A DNA stretch of 64,000 nt from Bradyrhizobium sp. S69 (GTDB lineage: Bacteria; Pseudomonadota; Alphaproteobacteria; Rhizobiales; Xanthobacteraceae). Positions within the stretch are counted from its first letter, which is position 1. The number at the start of each line of letters is the position of its first letter. The DNA lies in contig NZ_LMUK01000051.1 of NCBI RefSeq assembly GCF_009766005.1, forward strand, positions 124,001 to 188,000. Reading direction: 5' to 3'. The notes beneath the pieces are model-generated. The model made no database searches and was not told the origin of the DNA. It saw only the letters and a list, made by a program, of their open reading frames with translations. A program made the position numbers and the translations under genes. Positions 18,355 to 27,459 of the stretch are shown here, piece by piece.

Positions 18355-18471
18355 GCGCTTGTCTTGCACAGATCTCGTCTTGCACGGATGCTGCAGACTT
18401 GACCGCGCAATTACCCAGATCGAGCTACGCGGCCGGCCCGTCGAAGTTTCAAATGCGCGCGCGAAAACGCG

Positions 18472-19419
18472 CTACTTGAGCAGGCCTTTTTCTTTGTAAT
18501 ATCTGACAGCGCCGGGGTGCAGCGGTATCAGATTGCCGGTTGCCGCGGTCTCGAGCCTGATCTCCTTGCCGGCGGCATGCGCCTTCGCCAATTCCGGCAG
18601 GTTCTCGAAAATCAATCGGGTCATCTGATAGGCGAGATCGTCGGACACCGCCGAACTGGTCACCAAATAATTCGCCACCGCGGCGGTCGGAACATCCTTG
18701 TCCTGGCCGCTATAGGTATTGGCCGGGATCTTCACCGGCACGAATGGCGGGCCGATCTTATCGACCACCTCCTTGGGCACCGACACCAAATGGATGTCGA
18801 TCGAGGCGCTCAGATCCTTCAGCGAGGCCACCCCAAGGCCGGCCGATTGCAGTGTCGCGTCGAGCTGGCGATTTTTCATCAGCTCGACCGATTCGGCGAA
18901 CGGCAGAAATTCGACCTTGCCGATATCCTTGTAGCCCAGTCCGGCCGCGGCGAGGATGGCGCGCGAGTTAAGTTCGGTACCGGACTTCGGTGCGCCGACC
19001 GAAAGCCGCTTGCCCCGGAGGTCGGCCAGCGTCTTGATGTTGCTGTCGGCGGTGGCGACGACCTGGATATAATTTGGATAGATCGCGCCGACGATGCGCA
19101 GCCGGTCCAGCCTGCCCTTGAAGCCGGCCTCCTCGTCACCGTCCCAGGCGGCCTTCAGCGAGTCCCCCATCGCAAATGCAAGCTCGCCGCGGCCCTGTTG
19201 CAGCAGGATCAGGTTCTCGACCGAGGCCTTGGTGGCCTGCACCTGGACCCTCACGTCAGGAAGCTTGGCGCTGTAGATTTCTCCGATCGCGACGCCGAGC
19301 GGATAATAGACGCCGGAGGTGCCGCCGGTGAGCACGTTGATAAATTGCTCGGCCCGCACCGACGGCGCCGGCCACACCGCCGCCGTGGCGATGGCGGCGG
19401 CAATCAATTTCGAACCCAT
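18472..19419 (-). CDS. TAXI-family TRAP transporter solute-binding protein
   Basis: A periplasmic receptor of 315 residues for the adjacent TRAP permease. The signal peptide is residues 1-23 (ending VRA-E). The TAXI signature INVLTGGTSGVYYPLGVAIGEIY follows at once, then LQQGRGELAFAMGDSL and LADLRGKRLSVGAPKSGTELNSRAIL, all standard for the family. Family members bind small organic acids or amino acids, but the ligand cannot be read here. It is the first gene of the operon and divergent from the beta-propeller gene. Confidence 0.92.
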   Translation of the reverse strand: MGSKLIAAAIATAAVWPAPSVRAEQFINVLTGGTSGVYYPLGVAIGEIYSAKLPDVRVQVQATKASVENLILLQQGRGELAFAMGDSLKAAWDGDEEAGFKGRLDRLRIVGAIYPNYIQVVATADSNIKTLADLRGKRLSVGAPKSGTELNSRAILAAAGLGYKDIGKVEFLPFAESVELMKNRQLDATLQSAGLGVASLKDLSASIDIHLVSVPKEVVDKIGPPFVPVKIPANTYSGQDKDVPTAAVANYLVTSSAVSDDLAYQMTRLIFENLPELAKAHAAGKEIRLETAATGNLIPLHPGAVRYYKEKGLLK

Positions 19420-19583
19420 GAATATTAGTCCCCGAGCAATATGGCGGAAAGTGACCGCACGACGTCGCTAGGTCAAGCCGCATCAAATCTGTCGGCGGCA
19501 CTGGCAGCATCGCGGATGAACGCGTACGGTGCGGCCCGCGAAACCGGCCCATCAGAGGCCGGCGCTATCCGGGAGAACACCAA

Positions 19584-20765
19584 ATGCCTGCCAGTCGTGC
19601 CTTTCAACTCAACCTGGTGACCGTGGGAGCGGCAATCCTGCTCGCCAGTTGCAGCCTCGATCTTGCTTGCGCCAAGCCGTTCATGATCGTCGGCCTCGAC
19701 GAGAAGGCGTTGTGGGACGCCGACGGAAAAGTAATTCTCGCCCCCGACGGCAAGGACGCCGTGCTGATCGTCGATCTCGCCAATCCCGAAAGCCCCAAGA
19801 TAGCGGCAAGCCTGCCGCTGAAGAATTCGGTGGTCGGCCCACCCGTCAATGTCGACATCGACCCGACCGGCTCGATCGCGCTGGTGGCGGATTCCATCGA
19901 CGTCATCAAGGATGGCGACACGCTGAAGCAGGTGCCCGACAACAAGATTTACGTGATCGACCTCAAGGCCAATCCGCCGAAACTGGCGTCGACGATCACC
20001 GGCGGCAAACAGCCCTCGGGATTGAACATCAGCCCGTCCGGAAAAATGGCGCTGGTCGCCAACCGCGGCGATAATTCGATCAGCGTGCTGTCGATCAACG
20101 GTACCGACGTCAAGATCACCGACACCGTCGCGATGCCCGACAGCGTCGCCCATGTGATGTTCACACCTGATGGCAAGCGGGCGCTGGCCGTGAGATTCCC
20201 GGCGCACAAGATATCGGTGCTCGACATCACCGGCGACAAGGTGGCTTACAACAAGATCGACCTGCCGACCGGGCAATGGCCTTACAACGTCGTGGTGACG
20301 CCGAACGGCAAGATCGCGCTGACCTCCGACAATGGCGGCGCCGGATCATCCGACGGCAGCGTCGATACGTCGAGCGTGATCGACCTCGAAGCCAATCCGC
20401 CACGCATCATCGATCGGGTGGTGGTCGGCGACGGCCCCGAGGGCCTGGCGATGTCGCCAAAGGGCGATCTCGCGGTCTCCGTCATCCTGCGCGGCTCCAA
20501 CATGAAGAATGCGTTCTTCTATCAGAAGAACGGCAGCGTCTCGGTGCTGAAGATCGACGGCAAGAAGGTGACCAAGATCGGCGACGTCGAGGTCGGCGGC
20601 CTGCCCGAAGCCGCCCAGTTCACCCCCGACGGCAAGTACATCCTGGTTGGGAACTATCTGGATCAGGATTTCTCGATCCTGAAAGTCGACGGCACCAAGG
20701 TCACCGATACCGGCAAGCGCTTCAAGGTGCCGGGACATCCGGCATCGGCGCGTATGAGCCGATAG
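19584..20765 (+). CDS. Secreted YncE-like beta-propeller protein
   Basis: 393 residues with a signal peptide (ILLASCSLDLACAK; the LASC could be read as a lipobox, so a lipoprotein is possible). The rest is a run of blade-like repeats: NPESPKIAASLPLKNSVVGPPVNVDIDPTGSIALVADS, SPSGKMALVANRGDNSISVLSINGTDVK, TPDGKRALAVRFPAHKISVLDITGDKV, TPNGKIALTSD and TPDGKYILVGNYLDQDFSILKVDGTKV. This is the PGK-ALVxN-xxxSVL pattern of YncE/lactonase-type seven-bladed propellers. No catalytic set can be assigned. It is a single gene, with its promoter in the gap shared with the TAXI gene. Confidence 0.8.
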   Translation: MPASRAFQLNLVTVGAAILLASCSLDLACAKPFMIVGLDEKALWDADGKVILAPDGKDAVLIVDLANPESPKIAASLPLKNSVVGPPVNVDIDPTGSIALVADSIDVIKDGDTLKQVPDNKIYVIDLKANPPKLASTITGGKQPSGLNISPSGKMALVANRGDNSISVLSINGTDVKITDTVAMPDSVAHVMFTPDGKRALAVRFPAHKISVLDITGDKVAYNKIDLPTGQWPYNVVVTPNGKIALTSDNGGAGSSDGSVDTSSVIDLEANPPRIIDRVVVGDGPEGLAMSPKGDLAVSVILRGSNMKNAFFYQKNGSVSVLKIDGKKVTKIGDVEVGGLPEAAQFTPDGKYILVGNYLDQDFSILKVDGTKVTDTGKRFKVPGHPASARMSR

Positions 20766-20800
20766 CGCGTGATGATTATTGACTGAATTGGCCGCAATTT

Positions 20801-21053
20801 CCCTTCACCTCTCCCACCCAACTCGGGTTTACCCGAGTTGGGCATCATATCGATCGAAGTCGGATATATCCGACTTCGATTGGGAGAGGTCGGCGCCAAC
20901 GGGTCGCGCGAATGCGCGCCCGATGACAGGCTCCGCGCCGGGTGAGGGGTTACAGCCTCTCGTTAAGCGCCCCTCACCCGATTTGCACCGGACGATGCTT
21001 CGCATCGCCGGGAGCAAATCGACCTCTCCCCGGCGGGGAGAGGTGAAGGGAAG
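20801..21053. repeat. Composite palindromic repeat with nested smaller palindromes
   Basis: The outer arms CCCTTCACCTCTCCC and GGGGAGAGGTGAAGGG bracket a region that contains an ACTCGGG/CCCGAGT hairpin, a 28-bp perfect palindrome at about 20853-20880 (centre GGATATATCC), and a 40-bp unit at 20895-20934 that is repeated in inverted orientation at 25185-25224. The outer frame is the same family as 23757-23889, which lacks these insertions. Confidence 0.8.
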
Positions 21054-21483
21054 CGCACGGATAACCCCGACTCATTCCAATCTCATCCCGCGCCGGAGGC
21101 CGCAAGGCTGGAGTCTGATTGCCAAATCAGGCTCCAGCTTCGGCCCAAACGATCCGCTCGAAAATGTGAACTGTGGATAGGCCGACAAGCGACCACAGGC
21201 ATTAACGCGCGACGCCGCCGGCGCATCGTGTCGCTGCAACCGTCAGTATGTTGCCGCGGGTTCGGCCTGTCAGCGAACGACAGCGGCAGCGACCGCAGTC
21301 GATTGAATGCCCTTCACTATTGTCATGTCATTGTCATCGGACACTCTTTTCCGGACTACAATTTTATTCACATTGGCGCCTTTAACCTTACCGGGGCAAT
21401 CATCGCGGGGTCGACGAAACTCCATGATTGTCGCGCCGCGTGGATATACGACTGCTGCCCAACCAATCTGCAAAGGCGGCGGC

Positions 21484-22698
21484 ATGAAGAACATCAACCC
21501 GAACGACGTGATGCGGCCAACTGGTTTCGGGCAGCGAAAGATGATGCCGCGGGCCTGCGTTACCGACGGCAAGAAACACCTTCGACTGTTCCTGGCCGAG
21601 GCGCTCGAGGAGCTTGGCTTCATCACCAGCGAATGCGATCAGGCCAGCGAGTTGGCCGGTGTGCTGGACATGCATCAGCCGGACCTCGTCGTGCTCGGCG
21701 TCTCCGCCAATGGGATCGAAGTCGGCGAAATCCTCGAAGCACTGGTCCGGAAGAGCTTCAGCGGCAAGCTGCTCGTGATCGGCCAGCCGGAGTCGATTAT
21801 AGTAAAGGCGGTCCGGCAAATTGGCGAGGAATACGGCATCGCGATGCTGCCCTCGCTGCCGACGCCGTTCAGCGCCGGAACGCTGCGCGCCAGCGTCGCC
21901 ACGCTGCTGCCTGCCGAACCCGCGCCTAGCCCGGCGGTGGACGTCGCCGAGGCGCTGAAGGCCGGCTGGCTCGAACTATGGTATCAGCAGAAGATCAATG
22001 TCCGCACTTTGGCGCCCTCCGGAGCGGAGGCGCTGGTGCGGATGCGCCATCCCGCCTGGGGCGTGGTGCCGCCGGCCTACTTCATCCCCGACGACAAGGA
22101 CCCGTGTTTTCGCAGCCTGTCCGAATTCGTGGTCGGCCGCGCCGTCGAGGATTGGCGCTATCTGCTGGAGCAGCAGGGGCCCGTCGACCTCTCGATCAAT
22201 CTGCCGGTTTCATTTCTTGGCGACCGCCAGGCGGTGCGCAATCTGTGTCTCGCGATGCCCAGCCATCCGGCGTTCGCCGGATTGCTGATCGAGATCAACA
22301 GCGCCGAGGTGATCGACAATCTGGATCTCGTGATCGATGTCGCGCGACAGTTGCGGCTGCATAATATCGCGATCTCGATCGACAATGTCGGCGTGGAGTG
22401 GCCGGCGCTGATGGGGCTTCGCAGCTTCCCGTTCGTCGAACTGAAGGTCGATCATCAATTCGTCACCGGTTGCGCGGATGACCGGTTGAGGCAGACGGTG
22501 TGCCGCCACATCATCGCACTCGCCCAGGACCATGGAGCGCGCGCGCTTGCCCAGGGCGTCGAAACCCGCGCCGATTTCGTCACGGCCCACGGCCTCGGTT
22601 TCGATCTGGTACAGGGCTATCTGTTCGGCAAGCCGATGGGTATCAAGAAATTTGCGAGGTCGCGCCCCTTGCTGGCGACCAGCGAGCAAAAGGCTTAG
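21484..22698 (+). CDS. Degenerate receiver-EAL protein
   Basis: About 404 residues. The N-terminal 110 residues look like a response-regulator receiver (RACVTDGKKHLRLFLAEALEELGF, then PDLVVLGVSANG) in which the phospho-acceptor aspartate is replaced by glycine. The second part is an EAL domain: ELWYQQKINVRTLAPSGAEALVRMRHP, VDLSINLPVSFL, LLIEINSAE, ISIDNVGVEWPAL, ELKVDHQFV, ALAQGVETRAD and VQGYLFGKPM. Compared with active c-di-GMP phosphodiesterases, DDFG has become IDNVG and AEGVE has become AQGVE, so hydrolysis is doubtful and a binding or scaffold role is more likely. ATG 21484 is chosen because the upstream extension carries no domain. Confidence 0.75.
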   Translation: MKNINPNDVMRPTGFGQRKMMPRACVTDGKKHLRLFLAEALEELGFITSECDQASELAGVLDMHQPDLVVLGVSANGIEVGEILEALVRKSFSGKLLVIGQPESIIVKAVRQIGEEYGIAMLPSLPTPFSAGTLRASVATLLPAEPAPSPAVDVAEALKAGWLELWYQQKINVRTLAPSGAEALVRMRHPAWGVVPPAYFIPDDKDPCFRSLSEFVVGRAVEDWRYLLEQQGPVDLSINLPVSFLGDRQAVRNLCLAMPSHPAFAGLLIEINSAEVIDNLDLVIDVARQLRLHNIAISIDNVGVEWPALMGLRSFPFVELKVDHQFVTGCADDRLRQTVCRHIIALAQDHGARALAQGVETRADFVTAHGLGFDLVQGYLFGKPMGIKKFARSRPLLATSEQKA

Positions 22699-22716
22699 AC
22701 GCCGCGCCGATCCGGC

Positions 22717-23205
22717 TCACTGGAATGTCATGTCCAGGCATTTCGAGATGTCCGAGCCGAGGCCGGAGCTGATGGTGATGCAGCCGCGGGCTTTCTGCGC
22801 GGTGGTGTCGGCAACCCACATCGCATAGCCGCCGGGGCCGAAGAACGAATTCGTATTCGGCGCTTCGGTCTCGGTGGCGTCGAACGAATAATGCGAGTCG
22901 GTCTCGAAGATTCGCGGTTTCTTGACGCAGCCGCCGTCGGTCTGGACGTTGATCACTTCCTTGTTGTCCCGCGTCAGCGCCAGGCTGACCTGGCAGCGGA
23001 AATATTCCGAGGTCTTGGTGTTGAAGATATAGGCGTAGGATTTGCACGTCGCGGTGTTGAGCTTTCCCGCGCTGAGGCCCCGGCTGCATGCGATCCGCTG
23101 ATTGTGGCTGAGTTTGAAATCATCGGCATGAGCGACAGGGACCAGTGTCAGCAGCGACAGCGCGGCGTAAGCCCAAATCTTCATGACGAGGTTCATCCGA
23201 ATCAT
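22717..23205 (-). CDS. Secreted protein of unknown function
   Basis: 162 residues with a clear signal peptide (MKIWAYAALSLLTLVPVAHA-D). The mature part has five cysteines (RIACSRG, NTATCKSY, YFRCQVS, DGGCVKK, RGCITI) plus one near the end (SKCLDM), suggesting three disulfides. No family is recognised. The start is uncertain among ATGs at 23205, 23196 and 23184. It converges with the EAL gene and its stop lies 19 bases from that gene's stop. Confidence 0.7.
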   Translation of the reverse strand: MIRMNLVMKIWAYAALSLLTLVPVAHADDFKLSHNQRIACSRGLSAGKLNTATCKSYAYIFNTKTSEYFRCQVSLALTRDNKEVINVQTDGGCVKKPRIFETDSHYSFDATETEAPNTNSFFGPGGYAMWVADTTAQKARGCITISSGLGSDISKCLDMTFQ

Positions 23206-23442
23206 CCCTATGAACAGTTTTGCCGAGTAAGGTTTCTAGACTGAAACCGGAAGATAGTCGCGAAGCGCGATCCGGGAAATCATTAAAGTCGCAGGAAAAA
23301 CTTATGAAAAACCGTAACGCCCGTGATACCGGCGTTATATTGACGAGCGAATATTGTTCGTGTTTTGTTCAAAGGCGGCGTGGGGACGCCGGTTCAGATT
23401 TCAAAGCCATGACCTTTTCAAAGCCAAGACCGGAGAAGACGG

Positions 23443-23742
23443 ATGACCAGACGATCCACGAAGACCCTTTTGGTGGCCGCCGCAGTCAGCGTGTTCGCGA
23501 CAGCCGCATGCGCGCAAGCCGCCACGCCTTGGGTGCTAAGTCCTGACATGGGCTATGGCTACGACAAGGACGGCAAGACCTTCTCCTACAAGATGGGCAC
23601 CGACAACGCCGCCTCCTTGCTGAAGGGAGCCAGGAAGGTGCCAAAGGGGACGCTGTTTTTCATCGGCCACAACGGCCAGCTCTACATGCGGACCGGGCCG
23701 TACCTCGAAGGCGACGGCAAGTTCATGTTCGGCCCGAATTGA
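23443..23742 (+). CDS. Small secreted protein of unknown function
   Basis: 99 residues; the signal peptide ends near ACAQA. The mature 75 residues include DMGYGYDKDGKTFSYKMG and KGTLFFIGHNGQLYMRTGPYL, a pattern I associate with small exported proteins of Bradyrhizobium but with no assigned role. GGAGAAGACGG upstream gives a usable ribosome site. It is followed by a palindromic repeat, so it is probably a single gene. Confidence 0.7.
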   Translation: MTRRSTKTLLVAAAVSVFATAACAQAATPWVLSPDMGYGYDKDGKTFSYKMGTDNAASLLKGARKVPKGTLFFIGHNGQLYMRTGPYLEGDGKFMFGPN

Positions 23743-23756
23743 GTGGGCTGCCTTTT

Positions 23757-23889
23757 CCTTCTCCCCTTGTGGGAGAAGGTGGCGCGAAGCGCCGGGTGAG
23801 GGGTCGCAACACAACGAGAGGCTGCGACCCCTCACCCGTCTCGCATCTACGATGCGAGCCACCCTCTCCCACAAGGGGAGAGGGGAAAA
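23757..23889. repeat. Large palindromic intergenic repeat
   Basis: CTTCTCCCCTTGTGGGAGAAGG opens the element and CCCTCTCCCACAAGGGGAGAGG closes it, with inner arms (TGAGGGGTCGCA with TGCGACCCCTCA) and a GCATCTACGATGC hairpin. This is the simple form of the family seen in composite form at 20801-21053. Confidence 0.85.
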
Positions 23890-23894
23890 GCAAC

Positions 23895-25088
23895 CTAAAA
23901 CGCTGCGGCGAGATCCCTGGCGCCTGGCAAATTGCTGTTGCTGTCCATCCGGGAGTCGGTGACCGCCAATAGCTTGGCGACCGTGTTGTGGCGGATCGCG
24001 ACCGGATTGCGCTCGTAGCCGTTGCGCTGGAAGAAGTTCGAGGTCGGCACCTGCTCGCGCAGCGCCTGCGGCATCGTCACCATGTCCAGACCGGTGCCGT
24101 CGCCGGTCAGGTTCATCATCTCGAGTTCGGCCGCGGTGAGCGGGCGGTTATAGCCCTTGGTGCGCGCGAAGATCACCGAGGTCAGGAGCTTGTGGGTTTG
24201 CAGCAGTGGGCCGACGTCGATATCCAGCACCATCGCATGGATCGCCCAGCCCGCTTGGGTATCCGCGATCTTGCCGTGGGCCGACCATTCATCCGGCACC
24301 GAACGCGCCATGGCCACCATCCGTTTCAGCACCGAGAGCTTATAGTCCATCGCCTTGCGCGGGGCGCCGGACAATTGCTCGGCCTTCGCGGTCAGCGCCC
24401 GCACCAGTTCGGTGCCCTGCTCGGCGACCAGTTCGACGCTGTTGGTGGTGAGGAGCTGATTGTAACCGATCGCGGTGGAAATCGCGCGCGTGCCGCCATG
24501 CTCGATGCCCGACTGCACGTCGTAATTGCCGGTACCGCCGGTCTCGAACGCATAGACCCGCACCGCCTGCTCGCGCGTCAGCCCGGCTGCCGCCGCGACG
24601 CGGGCATAGGCGCGCTTGAATTCCATCTCGCTGGCCGGCAGTTGCGGCTTGAACTGGAACTGCTGCGCGGCCGCCTGCAACAGATCGGCGACCACCGGAA
24701 TGGCCTTGTGTTCGCGCGGCGGATGTCCGGGTTCGGGCTCCGGATTGATCGGCCGCTTCGGCCCGGTATAGACCGGCGGCTGGGTCAGCACATAGTCGTC
24801 GGCATCGATCGGCTGGTGATCGCGACGTTTGGCGTTGCGGCCGCGCCGCTTGTCGGAGATCGCATCCCAATAGGCGCCCGCTTGCTGGTCGAACGCGCCG
24901 CGGACTTCCTGATATTCGGCCAGCTTGCGGCGATATTCTGCGATCGCCTGCGGCGAGGCCGCCTGCGCCATCGCGTTCGCGCTCGAAGCCGGCAGCGTGG
25001 CAGCCTCCATCGCGCCCGCCTGCGGCACGGCCGAGAGCAGCGCGAGCGCGAGACAGGCGGAACCAATGCGAATCAATGGATGGCGCAT
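23895..25088 (-). CDS. Secreted protein of unknown function, possibly lysozyme-fold
   Basis: 397 residues, signal peptide 1-26 (ending AGAM). A charged helical stretch (residues 45-95) and a Pro-rich linker lead into a C-terminal region with VRVYAFETGGTGNYDVQSG followed by AIGYNQLL. An FE-x-GG step followed by GYNQL recalls soluble transglycosylases (catalytic Glu, then GLMQ-like motif). That resemblance is weak and other interpretations are open. The protein is conserved-looking, in a single-gene unit, and should act in the periplasm. Confidence 0.65.
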   Translation of the reverse strand: MRHPLIRIGSACLALALLSAVPQAGAMEAATLPASSANAMAQAASPQAIAEYRRKLAEYQEVRGAFDQQAGAYWDAISDKRRGRNAKRRDHQPIDADDYVLTQPPVYTGPKRPINPEPEPGHPPREHKAIPVVADLLQAAAQQFQFKPQLPASEMEFKRAYARVAAAAGLTREQAVRVYAFETGGTGNYDVQSGIEHGGTRAISTAIGYNQLLTTNSVELVAEQGTELVRALTAKAEQLSGAPRKAMDYKLSVLKRMVAMARSVPDEWSAHGKIADTQAGWAIHAMVLDIDVGPLLQTHKLLTSVIFARTKGYNRPLTAAELEMMNLTGDGTGLDMVTMPQALREQVPTSNFFQRNGYERNPVAIRHNTVAKLLAVTDSRMDSNSNLPGARDLAAAF

Positions 25089-25139
25089 GGTCCCGTTGTA
25101 GCAAGCAGCCGCGTGAAGTCAGCCCCGAAACGGCGCTAG

Positions 25140-25240
25140 AGTCTTTTGTTTTGACGCGTTTTCTTCACGCGAACCGGTGCCCACGGAGCCTGTCATCGGG
25201 CGCGCATTCGCGCGACCCGTTGGCTTGAAAACGCTTTGGT
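25140..25240. repeat. Dispersed repeat carrying the inserted 40-bp unit
   Basis: The flanks TTTTGTTTTGACGCGTTTTC and TTGAAAACGCTTTGG belong to a common Bradyrhizobium intergenic element. Positions 25185-25224 interrupt it with a 40-bp sequence that is an exact reverse complement of 20895-20934. Confidence 0.75.
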
Positions 25241-25881
25241 TACTTCCACGCAAACACCGGCTGTTCCAGTTCGGCCACGCGGGTGATGCGGCCGGCGAGC
25301 ACTTCGCGGAACTGGTAGATCAACGCCGCCGTGGGCGCGTGGATCAGTTGACCGCCGAGACGAAACCGGATCACACGCCGTTTGCTTTCGGGAATGAGCG
25401 TAAAGTCGAAGGCCTCGCTGCGCTCGATATCCTCCAGCGCGATCCGATGCACCGAGGCGACCTCGTCCGGACTGGGCGTGATGACGGCATCTTTCTCCGA
25501 CCACAGCACCACCGGCGTAATCAGATAACCCGACCGCGTCGGATAATCGTCGAGCAGGCCCAACACATGGTCGGGCCCAAGCTTGAGGCCGAGCTCTTCG
25601 TGCAATTCGCGCAATGCGGCTTCGACCGGCGTCTCGCCTTCATCGCAGCGTCCGCCCGGCAACGCCCATTGCCCGCCGTGACTGCGAAGGCCGGACGCGC
25701 GCCGGGTCAGCAGCAGCGCGGTGCCGGCATCGTCCGCTTCGACCAATGCGATCGCGACCGCGGCGCGCTTCAGCCGAGGCTCCGGTCCCGGCTGCGCCGG
25801 CGCGCGCTCCGGCAGGCGGGTGAACGCCGCGCACAGCTCTGCGATATTCCGCCGGGTGGTATCAGCAAATGGCCGGTTCAT
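25240..25881 (-). CDS. NUDIX hydrolase, CoA-diphosphatase-like
   Basis: 213 residues. The Nudix box reads GGRCDEGETPVEAALRELHEELGL, with all the metal-binding glutamates present. The preceding LLTRRASGLRSHGGQWALPGG is close to the LLTKRxxxLRxHxGQVxFPGG stretch that marks coenzyme-A pyrophosphatases (NudL/YeaB group). The likely reaction is cleavage of CoA or a similar nucleoside diphosphate derivative. Substrate assignment is by motif only. It is divergent from the thioesterase gene with a 77-base gap. Confidence 0.85.
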   Translation of the reverse strand: MNRPFADTTRRNIAELCAAFTRLPERAPAQPGPEPRLKRAAVAIALVEADDAGTALLLTRRASGLRSHGGQWALPGGRCDEGETPVEAALRELHEELGLKLGPDHVLGLLDDYPTRSGYLITPVVLWSEKDAVITPSPDEVASVHRIALEDIERSEAFDFTLIPESKRRVIRFRLGGQLIHAPTAALIYQFREVLAGRITRVAELEQPVFAWK

Positions 25882-25958
25882 GTGCCTTGACTACATCACC
25901 GCGGCGTTTGATGAAACGGCCTGCACCACAACACATCCCCTGACCGGAAAGACCTGAC

Positions 25959-26384
25959 ATGACCGATGCGGCCGCGGACCAACTGATCTCCGACGGCTGG
26001 ACCATCGTCGACACCACGGGCTTCCTCAATCTGGTCGGGCCGCTGTGGCAGCGGATGGTGAATGGCGAGCCGGAATATGCGCTGGTGTCGCAGGACAAGC
26101 ACCATAACCGCCGCGGCCTGGTGCAGGGCGGGCTATTGATGACCTTTGCCGACCGCGCTTGCGGCATGGCCGCCCGGTTTGCCTCGGGCCGGCCGACGAT
26201 GGCGACGGTTCAGCTCGACGTGCATTTCGTCGATGGCGGGAAAATCGGCGAAACCCTGATGACCCGGCCGCGCGTCATCCGCACCACCCGCAGTCTCGTT
26301 TTCGTGACCACCGAAGTGAAGGCGAATGAGCGTACGATCATCACGGCCAACGGCGTGTTCAAGATATTGAAGGACGGCAGCTGA
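25959..26384 (+). CDS. PaaI-family hotdog thioesterase
   Basis: 141 residues of the single hotdog fold that hydrolyses acyl-CoA thioesters. HNRRGLVQGGLLMTFADRACGMAA carries the HGG-like substrate loop and the catalytic acidic residue of the long helix. TMATVQLDVHFVDGG is the family's second-strand signature. The normal PaaI HGG is altered to VQGG. Cytoplasmic. A 44-base gap and the same direction suggest co-transcription with the aldo/keto reductase. Confidence 0.82.
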   Translation: MTDAAADQLISDGWTIVDTTGFLNLVGPLWQRMVNGEPEYALVSQDKHHNRRGLVQGGLLMTFADRACGMAARFASGRPTMATVQLDVHFVDGGKIGETLMTRPRVIRTTRSLVFVTTEVKANERTIITANGVFKILKDGS

Positions 26385-26428
26385 GGCTGGCGTCCCGACA
26401 AATCACACCGGCGCAAAAGGACCATCCG

Positions 26429-27442
26429 ATGCAATATCGTTCCCTCGGCCGCAGCGGCCTGAAGATCTCGCCGATTTGTCTGGGCACCATGATGTTCGGC
26501 GGACCGGCCGACGAGGCGAGTTCGGGGCGGATCATCGCGAAGGCGCGCGAGGCCGGCATCAACTTCATCGATACCGCCGATGCGTATAATGGCGGCAATT
26601 CCGAACAGGTGGTGGGCCGCGCGATTTCCAACAGCCGGCAGAACTGGATCCTGGCGACCAAGCTCGCCAACCCGATGAGCGACGATCCCAACCAGGGCGG
26701 CCTGTCGCGGCGCTGGGTGTTGCAGGCCGCCGAGGACAGCCTGAAGCGGCTCGGCACCGATTTCATCGACATCTATTATCTGCACAAGGAAGATCATGCG
26801 ACGCCGCTGGAAGAGACCGTGCGCGCGATGGGCGATCTGATCCGCCACGGCAAGATCCGCTATTTCGGCGTCTCGAATTATCGGGCCTGGCGCGTCGCCG
26901 AGATCTGCAACATCTGCGACCGGCTCGGCATCGACCGCCCAGTGGTCAGCCAGCCCTATTACAACGCGATGAACCGGATGCCCGAAGTCGAGCATTTTCC
27001 GGCCTGCGGCTATTACGGCCTCGGCATCGTGTCCTATAGCCCGCTGGCGCGCGGCGTATTGACCGGCAAATACCGGCCCGATGCCGCGCCCGACAAGGAC
27101 ACCCGCGCCGGCCGCGCTGACAAGCGCATGATGCAAACCGAATGGCGGCCGGAATCGCTGCAACTGGCGCAGGACATTCGCCAGCACGCGGAATCAAAGG
27201 GCATCACCGCTGGACAGTTCGCGGTGTCGTGGGTGCTGAATTCTTCCTTCGTCAACGCCGTGGTCGCAGGGCCCCGCACCGAAGCGCAATGGGACGATTA
27301 CCTGCGCGCACTCGACTATCGTTTCACGGCCGAAGATGAAGCGCTGATCGATCGCCTGGTGGTGAGCGGCCATCCGTCGACGCCGGGGTTCAACGATCCA
27401 GCGTATCCGATCGAAGGACGACGGGCGCGAACCGGAGCGTGA
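26429..27442 (+). CDS. Aldo/keto reductase
   Basis: 337 residues, NADPH-dependent carbonyl reductase fold. The catalytic tetrad is visible: D48 and Y53 in FIDTADAYN, K78 in LATKLAN, and H119 in YYLHKED. GKIRYFGVSNY and SYSPLARGVLTGKY are standard family blocks. Substrate unknown. It follows the thioesterase gene in the same direction and converges with the TetR gene, whose stop lies 17 bases away. Confidence 0.9.
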   Translation: MQYRSLGRSGLKISPICLGTMMFGGPADEASSGRIIAKAREAGINFIDTADAYNGGNSEQVVGRAISNSRQNWILATKLANPMSDDPNQGGLSRRWVLQAAEDSLKRLGTDFIDIYYLHKEDHATPLEETVRAMGDLIRHGKIRYFGVSNYRAWRVAEICNICDRLGIDRPVVSQPYYNAMNRMPEVEHFPACGYYGLGIVSYSPLARGVLTGKYRPDAAPDKDTRAGRADKRMMQTEWRPESLQLAQDIRQHAESKGITAGQFAVSWVLNSSFVNAVVAGPRTEAQWDDYLRALDYRFTAEDEALIDRLVVSGHPSTPGFNDPAYPIEGRRARTGA

Positions 27443-27459
27443 CGTTCCGAGTGCGAGAA

